Below are positions 23,848 through 50,947 of a stretch of 64,000 nt of DNA, piece by piece. The notes under the pieces are model-generated. The model saw only the letters and a list, made by a program, of their open reading frames with translations, searched no databases and was not told the origin of the DNA. The first letter of the stretch is position 1. Each line of letters starts with the position of its first letter. The DNA lies in NCBI GenBank assembly GCA_037039925.1, contig JAXRKP010000084.1, positions 31,001-95,000 of the forward strand. The letters are read 5' to 3'. This stretch comes from Doris montereyensis (taxonomy: Eukaryota; Mollusca; Gastropoda; Nudibranchia; Dorididae). The position numbers were made by a program, and so were the translations under genes.

Positions 23848-24631
23848 ACAAAATTGATAAACCTCTCAGAGAAATAGAGGCTGAAAATGAAAACAAAACA
23901 GATGAAACCATTGAAAGATTTTGTAACATCGAATAAAAACTGAATTTAAACACGTAAAATGTTGAATATAATTATAATTTGGGGACGTTTGGGCAACCTG
24001 ATTTAAATTATTTCATAATTTGACTTTCAATTATCTTTATTTTGGTGCCTTAACATTTATTTAGATACCTTCATAATCCTTATACATAGAGCTACTAAAT
24101 ACGCATCATTATGTGAATTGGACTTCTAAAATTTCACCTGGGTCAAGGAAAGTATCAAAACCAATATAGCCTAAATAAAAACTAAAAACACACCTAGAAT
24201 TAGAAGACAACTAGCCAGAAATGAAACTCATCTCCTTGCAGTAGATTCAAAATAGGGAAAAGTTTGTTTACTATTGTAGCTGAGAGAAAATCCCCTTTTC
24301 TTCAATATGTTGTATGTCGTTTTACCATGTTTTTGGATGGGCAGCAAAAAATGACCTGTTGGTTAATGGCTTAGTGGTCAGCCTCATTGCTGCACATCCT
24401 TAAATTACCATAGTCTTATCAACTGATCAATGACACATGTACTGTCCAAATTTGAAGTCTTTATCTTAATATTCCGTAATTCAGTGCTTCAAATGATTTT
24501 TTGAAGTTGGTCAAAACCTTTTAGCACTGAAAGTGAAAGGTAGTGTCTGTTTTAAATACTCAACTGCAACAGAGTAAATAACCAAGCCTGACATCTATAA
24601 AAAATTGCTAGATTTACACTTTGGTTAAATA
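23848..24631. other. METTL15 5' flank; no feature recognised
   Basis: AT-rich. It presumably includes the METTL15 5' UTR and promoter, but no TATA box or other element can be defended. Confidence 0.4.
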
Positions 24632-25639
24632 CAGTGGAACTCGAGAGTAGTGAGCCTGGAAATAATGAGAGCTTGGGAACGGCATGATCAATCTAAATTC
24701 CTGTTTTTTCCCTTCTCTAAGTCAATAAAAAAATACCTTGTCAATAATGAGATCAAACAGATAGCCAACTCGGATTTAGCGAGATGATGCTCTTCTAATC
24801 TAAGCCTAACGTTACTGTAAAATAAAATACACACATAAGGAGGCAAATTGTGTCCAGAAAAATTGGTAACAATAAAAAGTCCAAATGTACGTTGACAAAA
24901 TCACTAGATATAGTCAGCCAATCAATGATAGCATGATTAGGAGAGGGAGGTTAGCTCGACTAATGGCACGCTCTCACTTTTATTCCGTCTCGACATGTCA
25001 AGTGTCAACGATTTCAAATCGTCTGATCAAACTGTAAGCTGTACGTGTCAAGTGATGACCGCACAGTGAAAGGAATGAAAATGAGAGTCTCAGCACGTGT
25101 CACCTGGTATGAGGGGCTGAGTGGTTAGGTTGCCGGACTGGGAATCATGAGGTCCTGGGTTCGAATCCTGGCAAAACAAGGCCCAACATTGTGTTCCTTG
25201 GGAAAGACACTTAACATGAATTTTCCCCACTCGACCCAGGTGTAAAATGGGTACAAGCACTAGCTTGGGAGAAATAACCTGTACCAGACTAACATCCTGT
25301 CCAGGAGGTGATTATTATCACCTGTTCCGCTTCACGCTATAGAAACCGGATACACTGTGGCTAAATAGGCTGTAATGGCCTTGAAGGAACTTTAGTTACT
25401 TCACCTGTGTGATCAAGATTGTAAATTTGAAGAAAAAAATACTGTGACATTTGAAAAAAATGAGAAACAAAAACAGAAACACTTGATAAACAGGATGTGT
25501 GTGCACAATGTAGACACATGAAGGACTAGATATTAAAGCTGATTGCTATCGGATATTGTTATTTCAAAACAGCTCGGAAATAGTGAGAACTCAGATTTAG
25601 TGAAATCTTGTGGTCACTCGCTTCTTTTGAGTTCCACTG
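24632..25639. mobile_element. pogo/mariner-like non-autonomous DNA transposon with TA duplication
   Basis: The left end is CAGTGGAACTCGAGAGTAGTG and the right end is the reverse complement of CAGTGGAACTCAAAAGAAGCG, both bordered by TA. Inside, near-terminal words such as aataatgagagc and tagtgagaactc recur in both arms. No transposase frame. A SINE sits within it (25107-25400), so about 710 bp belongs to the element. Confidence 0.75.
25107..25400 (+). mobile_element. tRNA-derived SINE (family A), intact with 7-bp target duplication
   Basis: The head 'gaggggctgagtggttaggt', box B gggttcgaatcct, the family A body 'gttccttgggaaagacactt' and the tail 'ggccttgaaggaactttagt'. TCACCTG precedes (25100-25106) and follows (25401-25407) the element. 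Confidence 0.88.
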
Positions 25640-26360
25640 TATTTGTCTCTTAAGTAAGGACGGGAATTTGTTATTTTGATGTATTAAGTGCGATGTTTCT
25701 TTTTTTCAGTGTGAATGTAGTATAAAGTCCTATACATTACTCAAATTTGATCGCCAAACAATTCAATATCTGCTCCATGACAGTCATGTCAGGACAGCAG
25801 CTGATATGTGGTATTGATTTTTTTAACGTATTTAACTTGGGCTTTTCGTTGATCTTGGGAACCTCAAATTTAAGATGTCTTTTACAAGTATTACATCAAT
25901 AATTATTGGTGATGAGAACACTGTGTAGTAGTAAAATAATTGACAAGAATTCACATCTGATTTATAAGACGGCGATGAAAATAGTTGACAAAACACATGT
26001 GAAAGTTGGATCTCCCAGATGCAAAGTAATCAGCTTTTAAATTTTGAGGTTTCATCTTGTAGGCAATGTATTTTTGTTTGTTTAAAAAAAAAAAAAGAAA
26101 GGCTGATGTTAGTTGTACTTAAAGCTGGGATGCAGAAGTAAGTGTTCTGCATTTATATACACTGAGAGTGAACCATTTTTATCTTTAATCCTAAAAATAA
26201 ATGAAGAAAAAGAAAAAAGATAAATAGTGAAAACATTTAAGAGTTCTATCACAATCCCTAAAGGCTAACTCATCCCCCTCTCCCATGCACTTAAGTGTTT
26301 TGACCTCTGCGGCATATCAAAGACTGATTGCATGTCTTAATTTTGCGGTACACATGCTTT
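25640..26360. other. No gene recognised
   Basis: AT-rich intergenic sequence with an A run near 26082. Confidence 0.5.
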
Positions 26361-26364
26361 GATC

Positions 26365-26605
26365 TGATTTTTTTATTTGATTTAATTTACCCACATCCAC
26401 AACTAAGGTGGTCTCAGGTTTTGGTGGGATTTTTTATTTTTCCTGAACTACACTTTAAACAGGCAAGGATCTTTAACATGCACAGTGTGTTGTGATCTGC
26501 ACATGGGACCTCCTTTTTACCGTCCGTTTCCGATGGGACTAGGCGTCAATCCACCTACCTGGACCACGGGGATAGATTTAACTATATAAAAAATGTGAGT
26601 GAATG
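26365..26605 (-). mobile_element. SINE family B copy, head truncated
   Basis: It shares 'acccacatccacaactaagg', 'ggatctttaacatgcacagt', 'acctcctttttaccgtccgt' and 'gatgggactaggcgtcaatc' with the complete copy at 33888-34205. The tRNA-like head, expected on the right, is missing. Confidence 0.75.
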
Positions 26606-26689
26606 GTTTTGAGAGGTGGCTTTCAATTGAAGCAGAATTTGGATTATTAATTTATTGTAATACTCTGTTGTTTGGTTTGCCCCATTGTA

Positions 26690-26870
26690 AGCTAAAATGC
26701 TAGACTTGGTTCAAAACTGCTGCAAGATTGATTTTTAGAATATGTAAATTTGACTCAGTTTCCTTGCTTTACCAAATTACATTGGCTACCAGTTGAGAAA
26801 GAATCAAATACAAAGTTAGCATCCTACTCCATCGTTGCTTTGAAAACACAGCTTCTCCTACCTTTTGGAA
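26690..26870 (+). mobile_element. Decayed LINE C-terminal fragment
   Basis: The frame reads TKLHWLPVEKESNTKLASYS, the LHWLPV..R..(Y/F)KL signature of CR1/L2-type ORF2 C-termini, after a cytosine-poor lead-in with 'AARLI'-like codons. Nothing else of the element is recognisable. Confidence 0.5.
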
Positions 26871-27985
26871 CTAATGAACAGATCCAGTTCCCAGCGTTCT
26901 GCTCATTGATCCCTCCATTTTGGCTATTCCTAGAATTCTTACGAAACTGGAACGAGATCCTTTTCATTTTGACTGACCATCTGAAATTCACTTTTTTATG
27001 TAACATAACAAGTTGGTAGACAAATTATGCAAGGACAAAGGCACATCTATAAAATAAATCTGTATACACGTCAAATTGCACCCTGCCAAAATGCATGATT
27101 CGTCATAATGCACGTATTTTTCATGTAACTGAATTTTACAATGCTAAATACCCCCTCAAAATGCAACAACGGCTGTTTTGACTTCGCCAAAATGCACAGG
27201 TTTTTGCAAGTCTGTCTTCAATTTGTTGCATTTGAGAGTCAATTGCTGAAAATAAACTTGATAACCTCTTTTTGCCTCATCCCAGTGACAAATTCTGTCA
27301 TGCACGTGTGTCTGTGTGTGTGTGGTATCTAGATCTATGTTAACCATGCGCATACATAAACACGACAATTATGCACCTAGTCTTTGATGTCTCGCTCTGG
27401 TCTTTACAGGAGACAGTGAGACCTTTGAATATAAATTCTTAATAAAAATCATTGTTGAAACTGGGATTGTAAAGTGAGAAAGGCTTATAAAATGTGAACG
27501 TGTGATAAAAATTCAAAGGAATAAACAAATAAAAAAAAGGGTAATATTATTATCATTATGTCTCCCACCCGGCTCGAATCAGTGACCATGGCGCTGGACA
27601 TCCATCCCCTTGAAAATGAAAGTGAAAGTCCCGAAAGCAAAAAAAAAAATGATTCGTGTCAAAATATTAATGAAATACTACAATCAGCAGTTCACACTGT
27701 AGATTGGCCCACGGAGAAAATATCTTTTTACCATTGATGATCAATGCTCTTTGTACAGAAACTGTTAAAAGTCTCTTTCGCTTCAGACATGTCACAGTTA
27801 GAAACTTCCGACTTCTGAAAAACGAGTTTATTGAAAACGAAAGTAAAACGAAAAAAGGAAACAAACCATACTCGATTACTTCTATTATTTGGACGCAAAT
27901 ATTGGTTTCGACTACCAATCGGATCCTTGTAGGTCCTTTCTGAAAGCCTATCAAACGCTTCCTCTATCCTCAATCCATACAAATT
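26871..27985. other. No gene recognised
   Basis: Several 60-95-residue open frames overlap here on both strands (for example 27667-27982) but none shows a domain. A TTCGAGCC box-B-like word at about 27575 (minus strand) hints at a SINE scrap. Confidence 0.45.
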
Positions 27986-28079
27986 GTCTCAGGCATTCAA
28001 TTGCTCAATAGAATCAAAGTCAGGATCAAAGAATTTTAAAAAGCTGTCGATATAGTCATTAATAATACAAGGAGCTACA

Positions 28080-28200
28080 GAGTATTGAAGTCAAAGGCGA
28101 AAACGACAATAAATGACAACTCCACCAATAAAGACAGATCAAACACGTGACGTTTCGGGTACATGTATAACCCTTCGTCATATAAAAACCAGACATATCT
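28080..28200 (-). mobile_element. Penelope-like element footprint with hammerhead-like motif
   Basis: On the minus strand, tgacga-agggttatacatgtaccc-gaaac-gtca: the conserved GAnGA-like segment, a GGGT/ACCC stem and the GAAAC segment lie in the order of a minimal type I hammerhead ribozyme, the form known from Penelope-like retroelements. The base before TGACGA is A where the core has C, so this copy may be inactive. No protein domain was recognised next to it. Confidence 0.45.
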
Positions 28201-28340
28201 AGAATCTAGATCTAAACAGTAGTTAAGGCATCACGCAGTGTGGTGTCAAAAGAAAAACAAAATTGATGAAGTAAGAAAGAAAAAGACGGTGATAATAAAA
28301 ATGAGTAGAAGGGAAAGTGAAGAATACAGGGGGGTGAACC

Positions 28341-28850
<510 letters not shown>

Positions 28851-28859
28851 GGATTAAAC

Positions 28860-31620
28860 GGAAGTATTTAGTACTACCAGGAGGCTTCCAGTTAAGAGTT
28901 AGAATTAGCTGAAGAAATGGAAAAAATTCAACGTAGACATTTTGACTATTACAGAAGCAAAGAAAAAGGACAAGGAATAGAAAATGTAGGACCAAATCAT
29001 ACTTTAATATTCTCAGGAGTAGATGTCAAAGATAGAGCTAGAGCAGGAGAGGCCTCCTAATGCATAAAAGGCAAGAAACGCTACTAGAAAGTTTTGAAAT
29101 TTATAAGCCACGGCTATTAGAGGTAAATATTAAACCAAAAGGAAGAAAATTAAATTATTAATAGCTTATGGACCAAACGAAGATGCCACCAAAGAAGAAA
29201 AAGATATATTTGAAAACGATTTACAAATAGCTGCAGAGAATCTCAAACCCAAACAGGAATTAATAGTTTTAGGAGATTTAAACGCTAGAGTAGGCAACAA
29301 TGTAGAAACATCAGGAGGATTAATAGGTAAAGAAGGAGAGACAACAACTTCTCCAAATGGAGAGAGACTAATAGATTTTTGCCTAAAGAATAACATGAAA
29401 ATAGCCAACACATTTTTTCCTCATAAAGATATCCACAAATATACAAAAATAAATGAAGACAGATGTGAAAAGTCAATCATAGACTACATAATAGTTAGCA
29501 GCTCCCTTTTTGCAGTACATGGGATGCAAGAGTAAACAGAGGAGCTGAAATATTTAGTGATCATCACCTAGTGATAGCCAAAATGAGATTATTAACTGAA
29601 GAAAACAAACATTAAAGGAAAGAGAAGAAAGCTAATAAACTCAAAATAGAAGAACTAAATAAACCAGTAGTAAAACAGATATACCAATCCAGGATAAAAA
29701 GATATAGCAGCGAAAGGCAGATGGATCTGAATGAAAGCACAATAGAAGAAAAGTGGCAAATATATAAAGAAACACTCAGTTGTTCTTGAAGAGGTCTGTG
29801 GTAGGAAACAAATTAAAGGAGACAGGAAAAGAACAGCATTGTGGAATGAGAATGTCAAGACTAAGATCAAAGAAAAGAAGGATGCCTGAAAGAAATACTT
29901 GCAAACAAAGAGACCTAAGGATAAGATAGATTACGTGAGTAAAAGAACTATTGCCAAGGGGAAGTTAGGAAAGCAAAACAGGAACTGTGGGAAGAGTTTG
30001 GACAAAGGCTTCCAAGAAAGCTATCAAGGAAATCAAAAGCTGTTCTGGGAGCAATGAAGAGCATGAGAAAGACCAAAGCATGCCCAATACAACAAATTAA
30101 GAATGACAAAGGAAAAATAATGAAAGAAGACAGCAAAATCATGGAAACATGGTGAAAGCATTTTCACCAATTACATAATCCCTCCAAAACGTATGAAACA
30201 AGGGAGTAAAGGTCAATTATTAAGAGTAACAAGTAATCGAGGCGAGACAACTGAAGACGTAGACATCTCAATGAAAGAATTCCAAACAGCTATAAGAAAA
30301 GTGAGATTAGGAAAAAGCCCCAAGAGCAGATCAAGTTTATCCAGAAATTATTAAAAACCAAGGAGAGAGGCAGACAAACTACTACATGCAATATGTCAAC
30401 AAGCATGGAAATCCAAACAGGTGCAAGACGACTGGAATAAAGGAACGGTAGTACCAATACAAAAGAAAGGATCAACTATGGAATGCTCAAATTATAGAGG
30501 GATATCATTACTTAGCGTACCAGGAAAAGTGTATGTCAGGATACTGGAAATGAGACTAAGGAAAATAGTAGAGGATCAGATTGAAGAACATCAGGGTGGA
30601 TTTAGACCAGGAAGAAGTGTACAAGACTACATATTTAGACAAATAAAAGAAAACTCCTTGAGAGAAACATTGACTTACACCTGTGTTTATTGACTTAGAA
30701 AAGGTATTTGACACTGTAAAGAGGGACGAACTATGGCATTCCTTAAAAGAACACAACGTAGAGCAAAATTTAATAGAAGCCATTAAAAGTTTTTACAATA
30801 AACCAACATGTGCAGTGAAAGTAGCTGGAAATGTATCTGAAGAATTTGACGTAGATATAGGAGTAAGACAGAGTTGTGTATCCTAGGTCCTCTTTGTTTA
30901 TCTCATGTATGGATTCAGTCGCAAAGGCATCCTCAAAAGGAAGAAAATAAATGTAGTTATGTGGAGCTCAAACCAATAAATGTATCAATGCTTTCATTTG
31001 CTGATGATTTAGTTCTGTTTGGAAATCAGAAGGGACCTCCAGTCAAATATCAACATAATGAATTAAATCAAAGAGGAATGAGAGTAAATGCAAAGAAAAC
31101 CAAAACAATGCTAGTAACTAGGAAACTAAAACACAAAATCTTAAATTAGGCAAGGGGACTTTAAAATTAGTTCAAAGCTACAATTTATTGTTTACAGTTT
31201 ATTGTCCTACTTTTTTCTATGCCAGTGAAACCTGGACTTTAGACAGTAGGGAATACAGTAGAGTACAGGCAGCCGAAATGAAATATCTAAGAAGAGTAGT
31301 AGGAAAACTAAAAGAGACAAAATCAGAAACACAACAATAAGAGATCAAACCAAAGCAGATAACATAAAATCTAAGATAAAAATAAATCAACTGAGATGGT
31401 TTGGGCATGTTAACAGAATGAATGACAATAAAATAGCTAAATCATTATACAGTGTTAAAACTCAAGGTAAAAGACCAAAAGGCAGACCTCGGAGAAAGTG
31501 GGAAGAAGATATCAAAGAGGCTTTAACGCAAAGAAATTTAACTTTCACTGAAGGAAACAGAAAATGTCAGGACAGGGCAGCCCGGAGAAAGATCATTTCG
31601 GGCACCTAAAACCCATACAC
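28860..31620 (+). mobile_element. Decayed endonuclease/reverse-transcriptase LINE (RTE-like)
   Basis: Broken frames in order: SGVDVKDRARAG and LIVLGDLNARVGNN, with NGERLIDFCLKNNMKIANT and SIIDYIIV (APE-type endonuclease, 28990-29500); a spacer; GTVVPIQKKG, NYRGISLLS and EEHQGGFRPGRSVQDYIF (RT, 30440-30640); FIDLEKVFDTV (30690); GVRQSCV; LSFADDLVLFG (catalytic box, ~31000); LRWFGHVNRMNDN and GKRPKGRPRRKWEEDI (31390-31510), stop at 31609. Many frameshifts and in-frame stops mean it is inactive. The GDLNARVG endonuclease and RWFGHV...GRPRRKW tail suggest an RTE-type clade; assignment is inference. Confidence 0.85.
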
Positions 31621-32630
31621 CGGAAGGTAGAATGGGAACTGATAAAGAAAGAAAGAAAGTAAGCTTTCAGGTACCGTACTAAAGTCTACAAAGAGAGTAC
31701 CGTATCTTCTTTGTAAACTACAACGTCATTTCTGTATGCGACTGAGTAACTGATCTGACTCTCTTGCATAAAACCTTCAGAGTTTTATGATCCATACAAA
31801 TACATGTATACGAAAACAATTGTGTCAGAAAAGAAATGGTATGATAATGCTACCATGTTTATACCGCAAATTAACGTATAATTATGCGATTACTGAATAT
31901 TGAGTAGGATCGTAACATTTACTTATTTTATAAAGCATCTTTTCACGATTGATGAAACATTGAACAATTTATCAGAAATCAACTCTAGGCGGTCTCAACT
32001 ATACATAGGGCCTACATGACAATGTGTAATTATTAAATCTAGGAACGTGGTATATGGTAAGTGCAAATAGACTAACAGAAATATTGTCCATTCTTATTGT
32101 TATCATTGTTATATGTGTTCAATATTTATGATTAAAAAGGCGAGATATAGGAAATACATTGTATGATTTGATGATCATAACGATAATGAATTCATCAGAA
32201 TTTAACATATGGACAAACAAACAAAAACCCCAAGTAGAATTAGACATTATAACCGTGGTACTTGCTCTGTGCTATTCAATCGAAACACTCATTCATCTTT
32301 GTGTGCAAATGTTAGTACCGGGTAAATTTTTTTGTAACTGATCCGATTCCCCGGTTTGCAAATATACATGTACATCCTCTCTATATAATCTAATGGAGTA
32401 AAACTTGGGGAGAAAACTTTCCCGATGATTCTGCCATAAATATAATTGATATATCATGAGTAAACATTATATAATTTATACGAATACTACATGTGGAGCA
32501 GGGTTGTTACATGGAATTATGTTTAACTATTACCCAAACAATTGCATTTGGCATAAGATCAGAATTAAAATTAAGGATAACGGACTTTAAAAATCTGTAG
32601 AATGAGTTTTTACTAACTCTAGGCACACTC
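31621..32630. other. No gene recognised
   Basis: AT-rich, unique-looking sequence; a short GAAA run marks the 3' end of the LINE at about 31645-31660. Confidence 0.5.
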
Positions 32631-32639
32631 ACTTCAGTG

Positions 32640-32690
32640 TATTACTAGTAAAGTTCCTTCAAGGCCATTACTGTAAGAGTATTAAAAAAT
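32640..32690 (-). mobile_element. Fragment of SINE family A tail
   Basis: 'gtaaagttccttcaaggcca' is the exact reverse complement of the family A tail seen at 7380 and 25375; the rest of the SINE is missing. Confidence 0.7.
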
Positions 32691-32949
32691 GTCCGCTTGA
32701 TTTGACCTTCCCTGGCAATGTTTGTAATTCTGTCATATTTCTTATTTTTATTACCCTACTAGGGAAACGCAGCATTGTCAATTTGACCTAAAGTGGTTTC
32801 GGTCGTGGGACATTAAAATATCAGAGAGAACTACGGCTACCAATAGCGACAGCCAACCACCCACACAAAGTGAAATAAGTGGAAAGCAGATCATAATGCC
32901 AACACATTGCCTTCTGCAGTTTGCATGTCGCTGATGTTGAAGACACGTA

Positions 32950-32968
32950 GAACCCCCCCCCCCCCCAC
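32950..32968 (+). repeat. Poly-C tract
   Basis: A run of Cs near 32950-32966, another at 33182-33196 followed by poly-A. Run length is unlikely to be reliable in this assembly. Confidence 0.8.
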
Positions 32969-33039
32969 CCAAAAACCCCAACACCAACAACCAAACCAAC
33001 AACAATAATCTAATTGTTTGTTTAATTAAAATTTACTCC

Positions 33040-33145
33040 GTCCACCATTGTGGTGATCTCAGGGTGAATTAAAAGGAAACAGCAAGATAAAAGAGAAGTG
33101 AAAGAGTAAAAAGGAAAGAAGTAGAACCTACCAGCAAAACTCGCC
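33040..33145 (-). repeat. Dispersed R1 repeat copy, GA-rich strand forward
   Basis: 'tggtgatctcagggtgaatt' + 'aaaaggaaacagcaagataa' and 'aggaaagaagtagaacctac'; the best match to the 16180 copy. Confidence 0.75.
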
Positions 33146-33319
33146 CAACAACAAAATGAAGAAAACAGCAAGAAAATACAACCCCCCCCCCCCCCCAAAA
33201 AAAAAAAAAAAACAAGAGAAAACCCAACAAGTTAAAACTGGCAAAGTTCATCACTTCACATCCTTTTTAATTTTTAATCAGCCTTGACAAAGAAAATGTT
33301 GACGTGCAGACCGCTTATA

Positions 33320-33718
33320 GAACTTATACCATTGATCTATGATGTTCACCATAATACTCACATAAGACAGGGACAACATAATCATATACTTTCTGTTTGA
33401 AGGATACTTGTGTCCTATACTATACCATTGATCTACGATGTTCACCATAATACTCACATAAGACAGGGACAACATAATCATATACTTTCTGTTTGAAGGA
33501 TACTTGTGTCCTATCCCACTATACCATTGATCTATGATGTTCACCATAATACTCACATAAGACAGGGACAACATAATCATATACTTTCTGTTTGAAGGAT
33601 ACTTGTGTCCTATCCCACTATACCATTGATCTATGATGTTCACCATAATACTCATAAGACAGGGACAACATAATCATATACTTTCTGTTTGAAGGATACT
33701 TGTGTCCTATCCCACACT
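33320..33718 (+). repeat. Tandem array, 96-99-bp unit, 4 copies
   Basis: The unit is 'taccattgatctatgatgtt' + 'caccataatactcacataag' + 'acagggacaacataatcata' + 'tactttctgtttgaaggata' + 'cttgtgtcctatcccacta'. Starts at 33327, 33423, 33522 and 33621. Near identity between copies points to recent expansion. Confidence 0.95.
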
Positions 33719-33887
33719 CACTGGCAGGAAGAAAAGGTAGTGAAGTGTTTTATTTTTATTCTACTTTGCATGTTGTATTCATGTCACTTCTTTTCACAAC
33801 CTGATGGGATGCTAGGAGCGGCCGCCATGCATTTGGTCATAATCTATCAGCTGCTCCCAAGAGTCGGTGGAAATAAAAAAGTTAAAT

Positions 33888-34205
33888 TTTGATTTTGATT
33901 TGATTTTATCCGCATCCACAACTAGGGGGATCTCAGAGGTTTTGGTAAGATTTTTTTAACTTTTTCTCCGACTAACATGTAAACAGCCAAGGGATCTTTA
34001 GTGCACAGAGTGTTGTGATTTGCACATGGTACCTCCTTTTTATTGCCTGTCTCTGATGAGACTAGGTGTCGATCCACCTACCTGGACCTATGGGGTAGGT
34101 TTACTCGAGAAAAAAAAAACTTGAGAAAACTTTTCAAATTGCCAGCACAATCCCACAACCTCTTAGTTGAGAGGCCAATACCTTGCCTCTGGACCACCAA
34201 GTTCC
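33888..34205 (-). mobile_element. tRNA-derived SINE (family B), full length
   Basis: Read on the minus strand it starts 'gggaacttggtggtccagag' + 'gcaaggtattggcctctc' (box A-like), then gttgtgggattgtgc (box B-like), the body 'gtaggtggatcgacacctag', 'aaggaggtaccatgtgcaaa', and ends in a gattttgatttgatttt-type tail. The forward copy is at 50948. Confidence 0.82.
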
Positions 34206-34290
34206 CCTGTTAAAGAGTTAAGAGGAAACAACAAATGAATGATGAGCATGAAAAAAGAGTGAAAAAAAGAAGGGTACACCAGAAGCAGCC
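34206..34290 (-). repeat. Dispersed R1 repeat copy (partial)
   Basis: 'agttaagaggaaacaacaaa' and 'gtgaaaaaaagaagggtaca' + ccag; it directly abuts SINE B. Confidence 0.6.
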
Positions 34291-37064
34291 ATCACTAGCC
34301 CACTTTTCTTTGATAATTTATCATGTTTCCAAAGAAAACAACAGCAATACATACAGTAACGAGATACCCATGACAGCGTAGACAAGGTGAATAAATTAAA
34401 CAAACTAGTTGACATGTTTCATAAAATATTTTTATTTTTGATTATAAGACAAAGAACAAAAAGCTTTTATTTAAAAAATAAAACACTTGAATCAGTGCAT
34501 TAAAATTTTCCTACACAGACAATAGCAATGAAACTACAGAAATTTATGAATAAAATATTTCCTTTTCCAATACGAAAATTAAATCACTTATGACAACTAA
34601 AAAGAAGAACATATGAATTGATGACATGTATACAGAAATGAACAAAAAGACCAGCAAAATAAAATCCTTTACATCTATATAGAATTCTCAAAAGAGAAGA
34701 ATAATACTATTAATTGAGAACAAAACTTTAAGAAAGCACAACAAATTGCAAGTGAAAGCTAAGAGATTAAGAAGATGAAAGTACGCAAAAATGTGTACTT
34801 AAGCACAGCTGACACTTGTGCTGAGATTTATATTTGACTTGACAGGCAAACACACAAACCTCTCACATGAGTTTAAAAGACTGGATTTAATATGCAAGGT
34901 TCAAAGGGGGAAAATATATGCATAAACATTCAAACATTCAGGACATAGATACATGTATCTAAGTTAGACACAATTATTTTCCCTCTTTAAAACCAATGCT
35001 CTTGATGAAAAGTAAAAAAATGCAAGCACATCATTAAAAAGATGAAGAAAGTGAATACAAGAAAGAAAACCCAACAAGTACTTGCTTTTTTTCCCCATTC
35101 TGCTTATCAAAAAAAAAAAGAAAAGAAAAAAAGAAAGAAAAGAGAAGAGCATTGGTTAGGAAATAAAAAGAGGTGTGGAAGAAGACTTTGTATGGTACAC
35201 ATCCAATGGTCAGATATTCTAACAAACAAATTCTATTCTCTTTGGAATAAGAGTTCCATGCTATTCATTCCAAGATTCCATTAAAGTTAAAGATGTCTTA
35301 GGTTTTCAAAAGGTAGAACGGCTTAATCATACATACAAATAAAACCACAATGTAAAAAGAGAGAGGAGAAACAAATCATTCAAAATTCCTTAATAAAGCG
35401 TAATGAAGAAGTAAAAGATTCTAAACTCAAAGAAAATATTGCAAGATCTCATCAAGAAAACATGTAATATTGCGTAGGAATGTAAGAATGATAATTTGAT
35501 TTATATCCAATATCATTATACCCCTTTTCCATTCTTTATTATTGGTTACTGCGATGTATAATGAGTTCATAATAAAATTGTTTTTCATAATGCCCTTCTA
35601 CAGCTCTCAGTCAATCAAGACCATACTTAAAATTTCATCCATTTCTAGAGCTCCTTAGCGATGGGTATTTCTAAATTAAAATGGCATACAATAAAAGTCT
35701 TGAAGAAGTAGAGATAGAAGCTAAACTAGATCATTGTATACATATACAATAGAATCTGGATCTAGATGTGGAGACCTAGAAACTAGATCTAGATTCTGGA
35801 TCTAAATTAAGAAACATCACTTGTTTCTAAATTTTGTTTTACACATGTATTTACTATTCCTTACTCTAGATATTAGACCTAGAAAATCTTACACCAATTC
35901 ATTGTCAGTCTCTTATGGATAATTTAAAAGCACTCAGCTTAGGGAACCCCTTTAATTTCAATGAAAGATTAATACAGCATTAGTTAATTGTTTACATTCT
36001 TTTCACCAGAATTCAAATTAAAAAGTCATAATCATCTTTGAAGTTAATATTTATCATACGTTTTTTGTTAAAAGAGATATAATAGTATGATCATAGCATT
36101 TGAATGAAAAAAATAATAAACTCCTTTAACTTGCATAAGGCACTTGCATGCTCGAACCACGTCATCTCAATCTTGTTCATTATTTTCCATTCAAGTGCTA
36201 TAATCGTATATTGACAATAGATCATGATGTTAACATGTGCATAAACCCTTGTCACACTTTACATCTCCTGTGTGACTAGTTAATGGGTAAATACATTTCT
36301 AAAGCAATGACATTTTGTTCCTGACATAACATTAAGATTATAGAAATGTGAAAGACAATTGATTTTTTTGTAGGTCGTTTCAAACACGTTTAGACATTAT
36401 TGAATATCAAATATCTGATGCTGTATTAAAAGCATTCAGAAGGTATGATGGCCATTTCATCTCATATGGTGGATTGTAATATCATTTTTGTCAGAAATTG
36501 AACTAGAAGGACAGAAGCGCTGTGCCTGGCTAACCATAGAACTTTGATAAGATCAAGACTGCAAGTGTCATATTTTAAGCCCCAACGCAACGCTGGTTTT
36601 CGTTAAATTTCAAATACAACGGATCCTATGAAGGTCAGCAGATGATGACAATATAATAGCTCTATGGAAAACTGAACAAAGAAAACAAAATGTAAGGATG
36701 ACATCTCCCTGACTGCCTCTGAAGTCAACAATAGTGAGTTTTAAAAATTGGCACAAATAAGTAAATGAAAAAAAAATCTTTTTGCTGTTATATTTAAAAA
36801 TTCAATGTCATGTGACGGTCATTCTTTAAGTCTCTGTGTAAAAAACTTTTAGGTCTGATCTATAATGTAATCAAATTTTGTTCTTTCTTTTTCTTGCCAC
36901 AAAAATGATGATATTATTGAAGAATAAAATCAAAGTCTAAAAGTATACATGTGTTTTAGCATTGGGAAAAAGAATACTTCAAATCATCAAATTTGAAAAT
37001 GAAAGATCTTTTTTTCAAATGTAGGTGATCCGTGGAAACTTATGTGTCCCTAACATGGTCGGAC
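34291..37064. other. Long AT-rich stretch downstream of cathepsin D copy 2; no gene recognised
   Basis: 2.8 kb with no dispersed repeat and no coding signal except poly-A/T-rich open frames. It may contain a long 3' UTR for copy 2 on the minus strand. 35690-35890 is rich in CTAGATCT words. Confidence 0.4.
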
Positions 37065-50692
<13,628 letters not shown>

Positions 50693-50947
50693 CTGTGAAT
50701 ACGAATGAATATGAATGGGCAAGTACAATATAATGGTGTTAAAACAGTCTGTTCATGACGTTTATATTTCTGTTTCCCTTAATTACATCCGTTTCAGAAA
50801 ATCCAGCAACTCAGTGCAGTTTTTGCTCATCCATACTGTTCTATAAGCTGTGACTGTGACCTCAGGTTGAATTTGACAACCTCGTTAACTGTGATCAAGG
50901 AAAACATTTTGACATGCGAAACACGTACTTGTACACAAGACCTCCAC

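Noticed and set aside
27667..27982. Minus-strand frames possibly encoding a Penelope C-terminus
   Set aside because: Position upstream of the hammerhead-like motif is suggestive, but no GIY-YIG or RT motif could be recognised.
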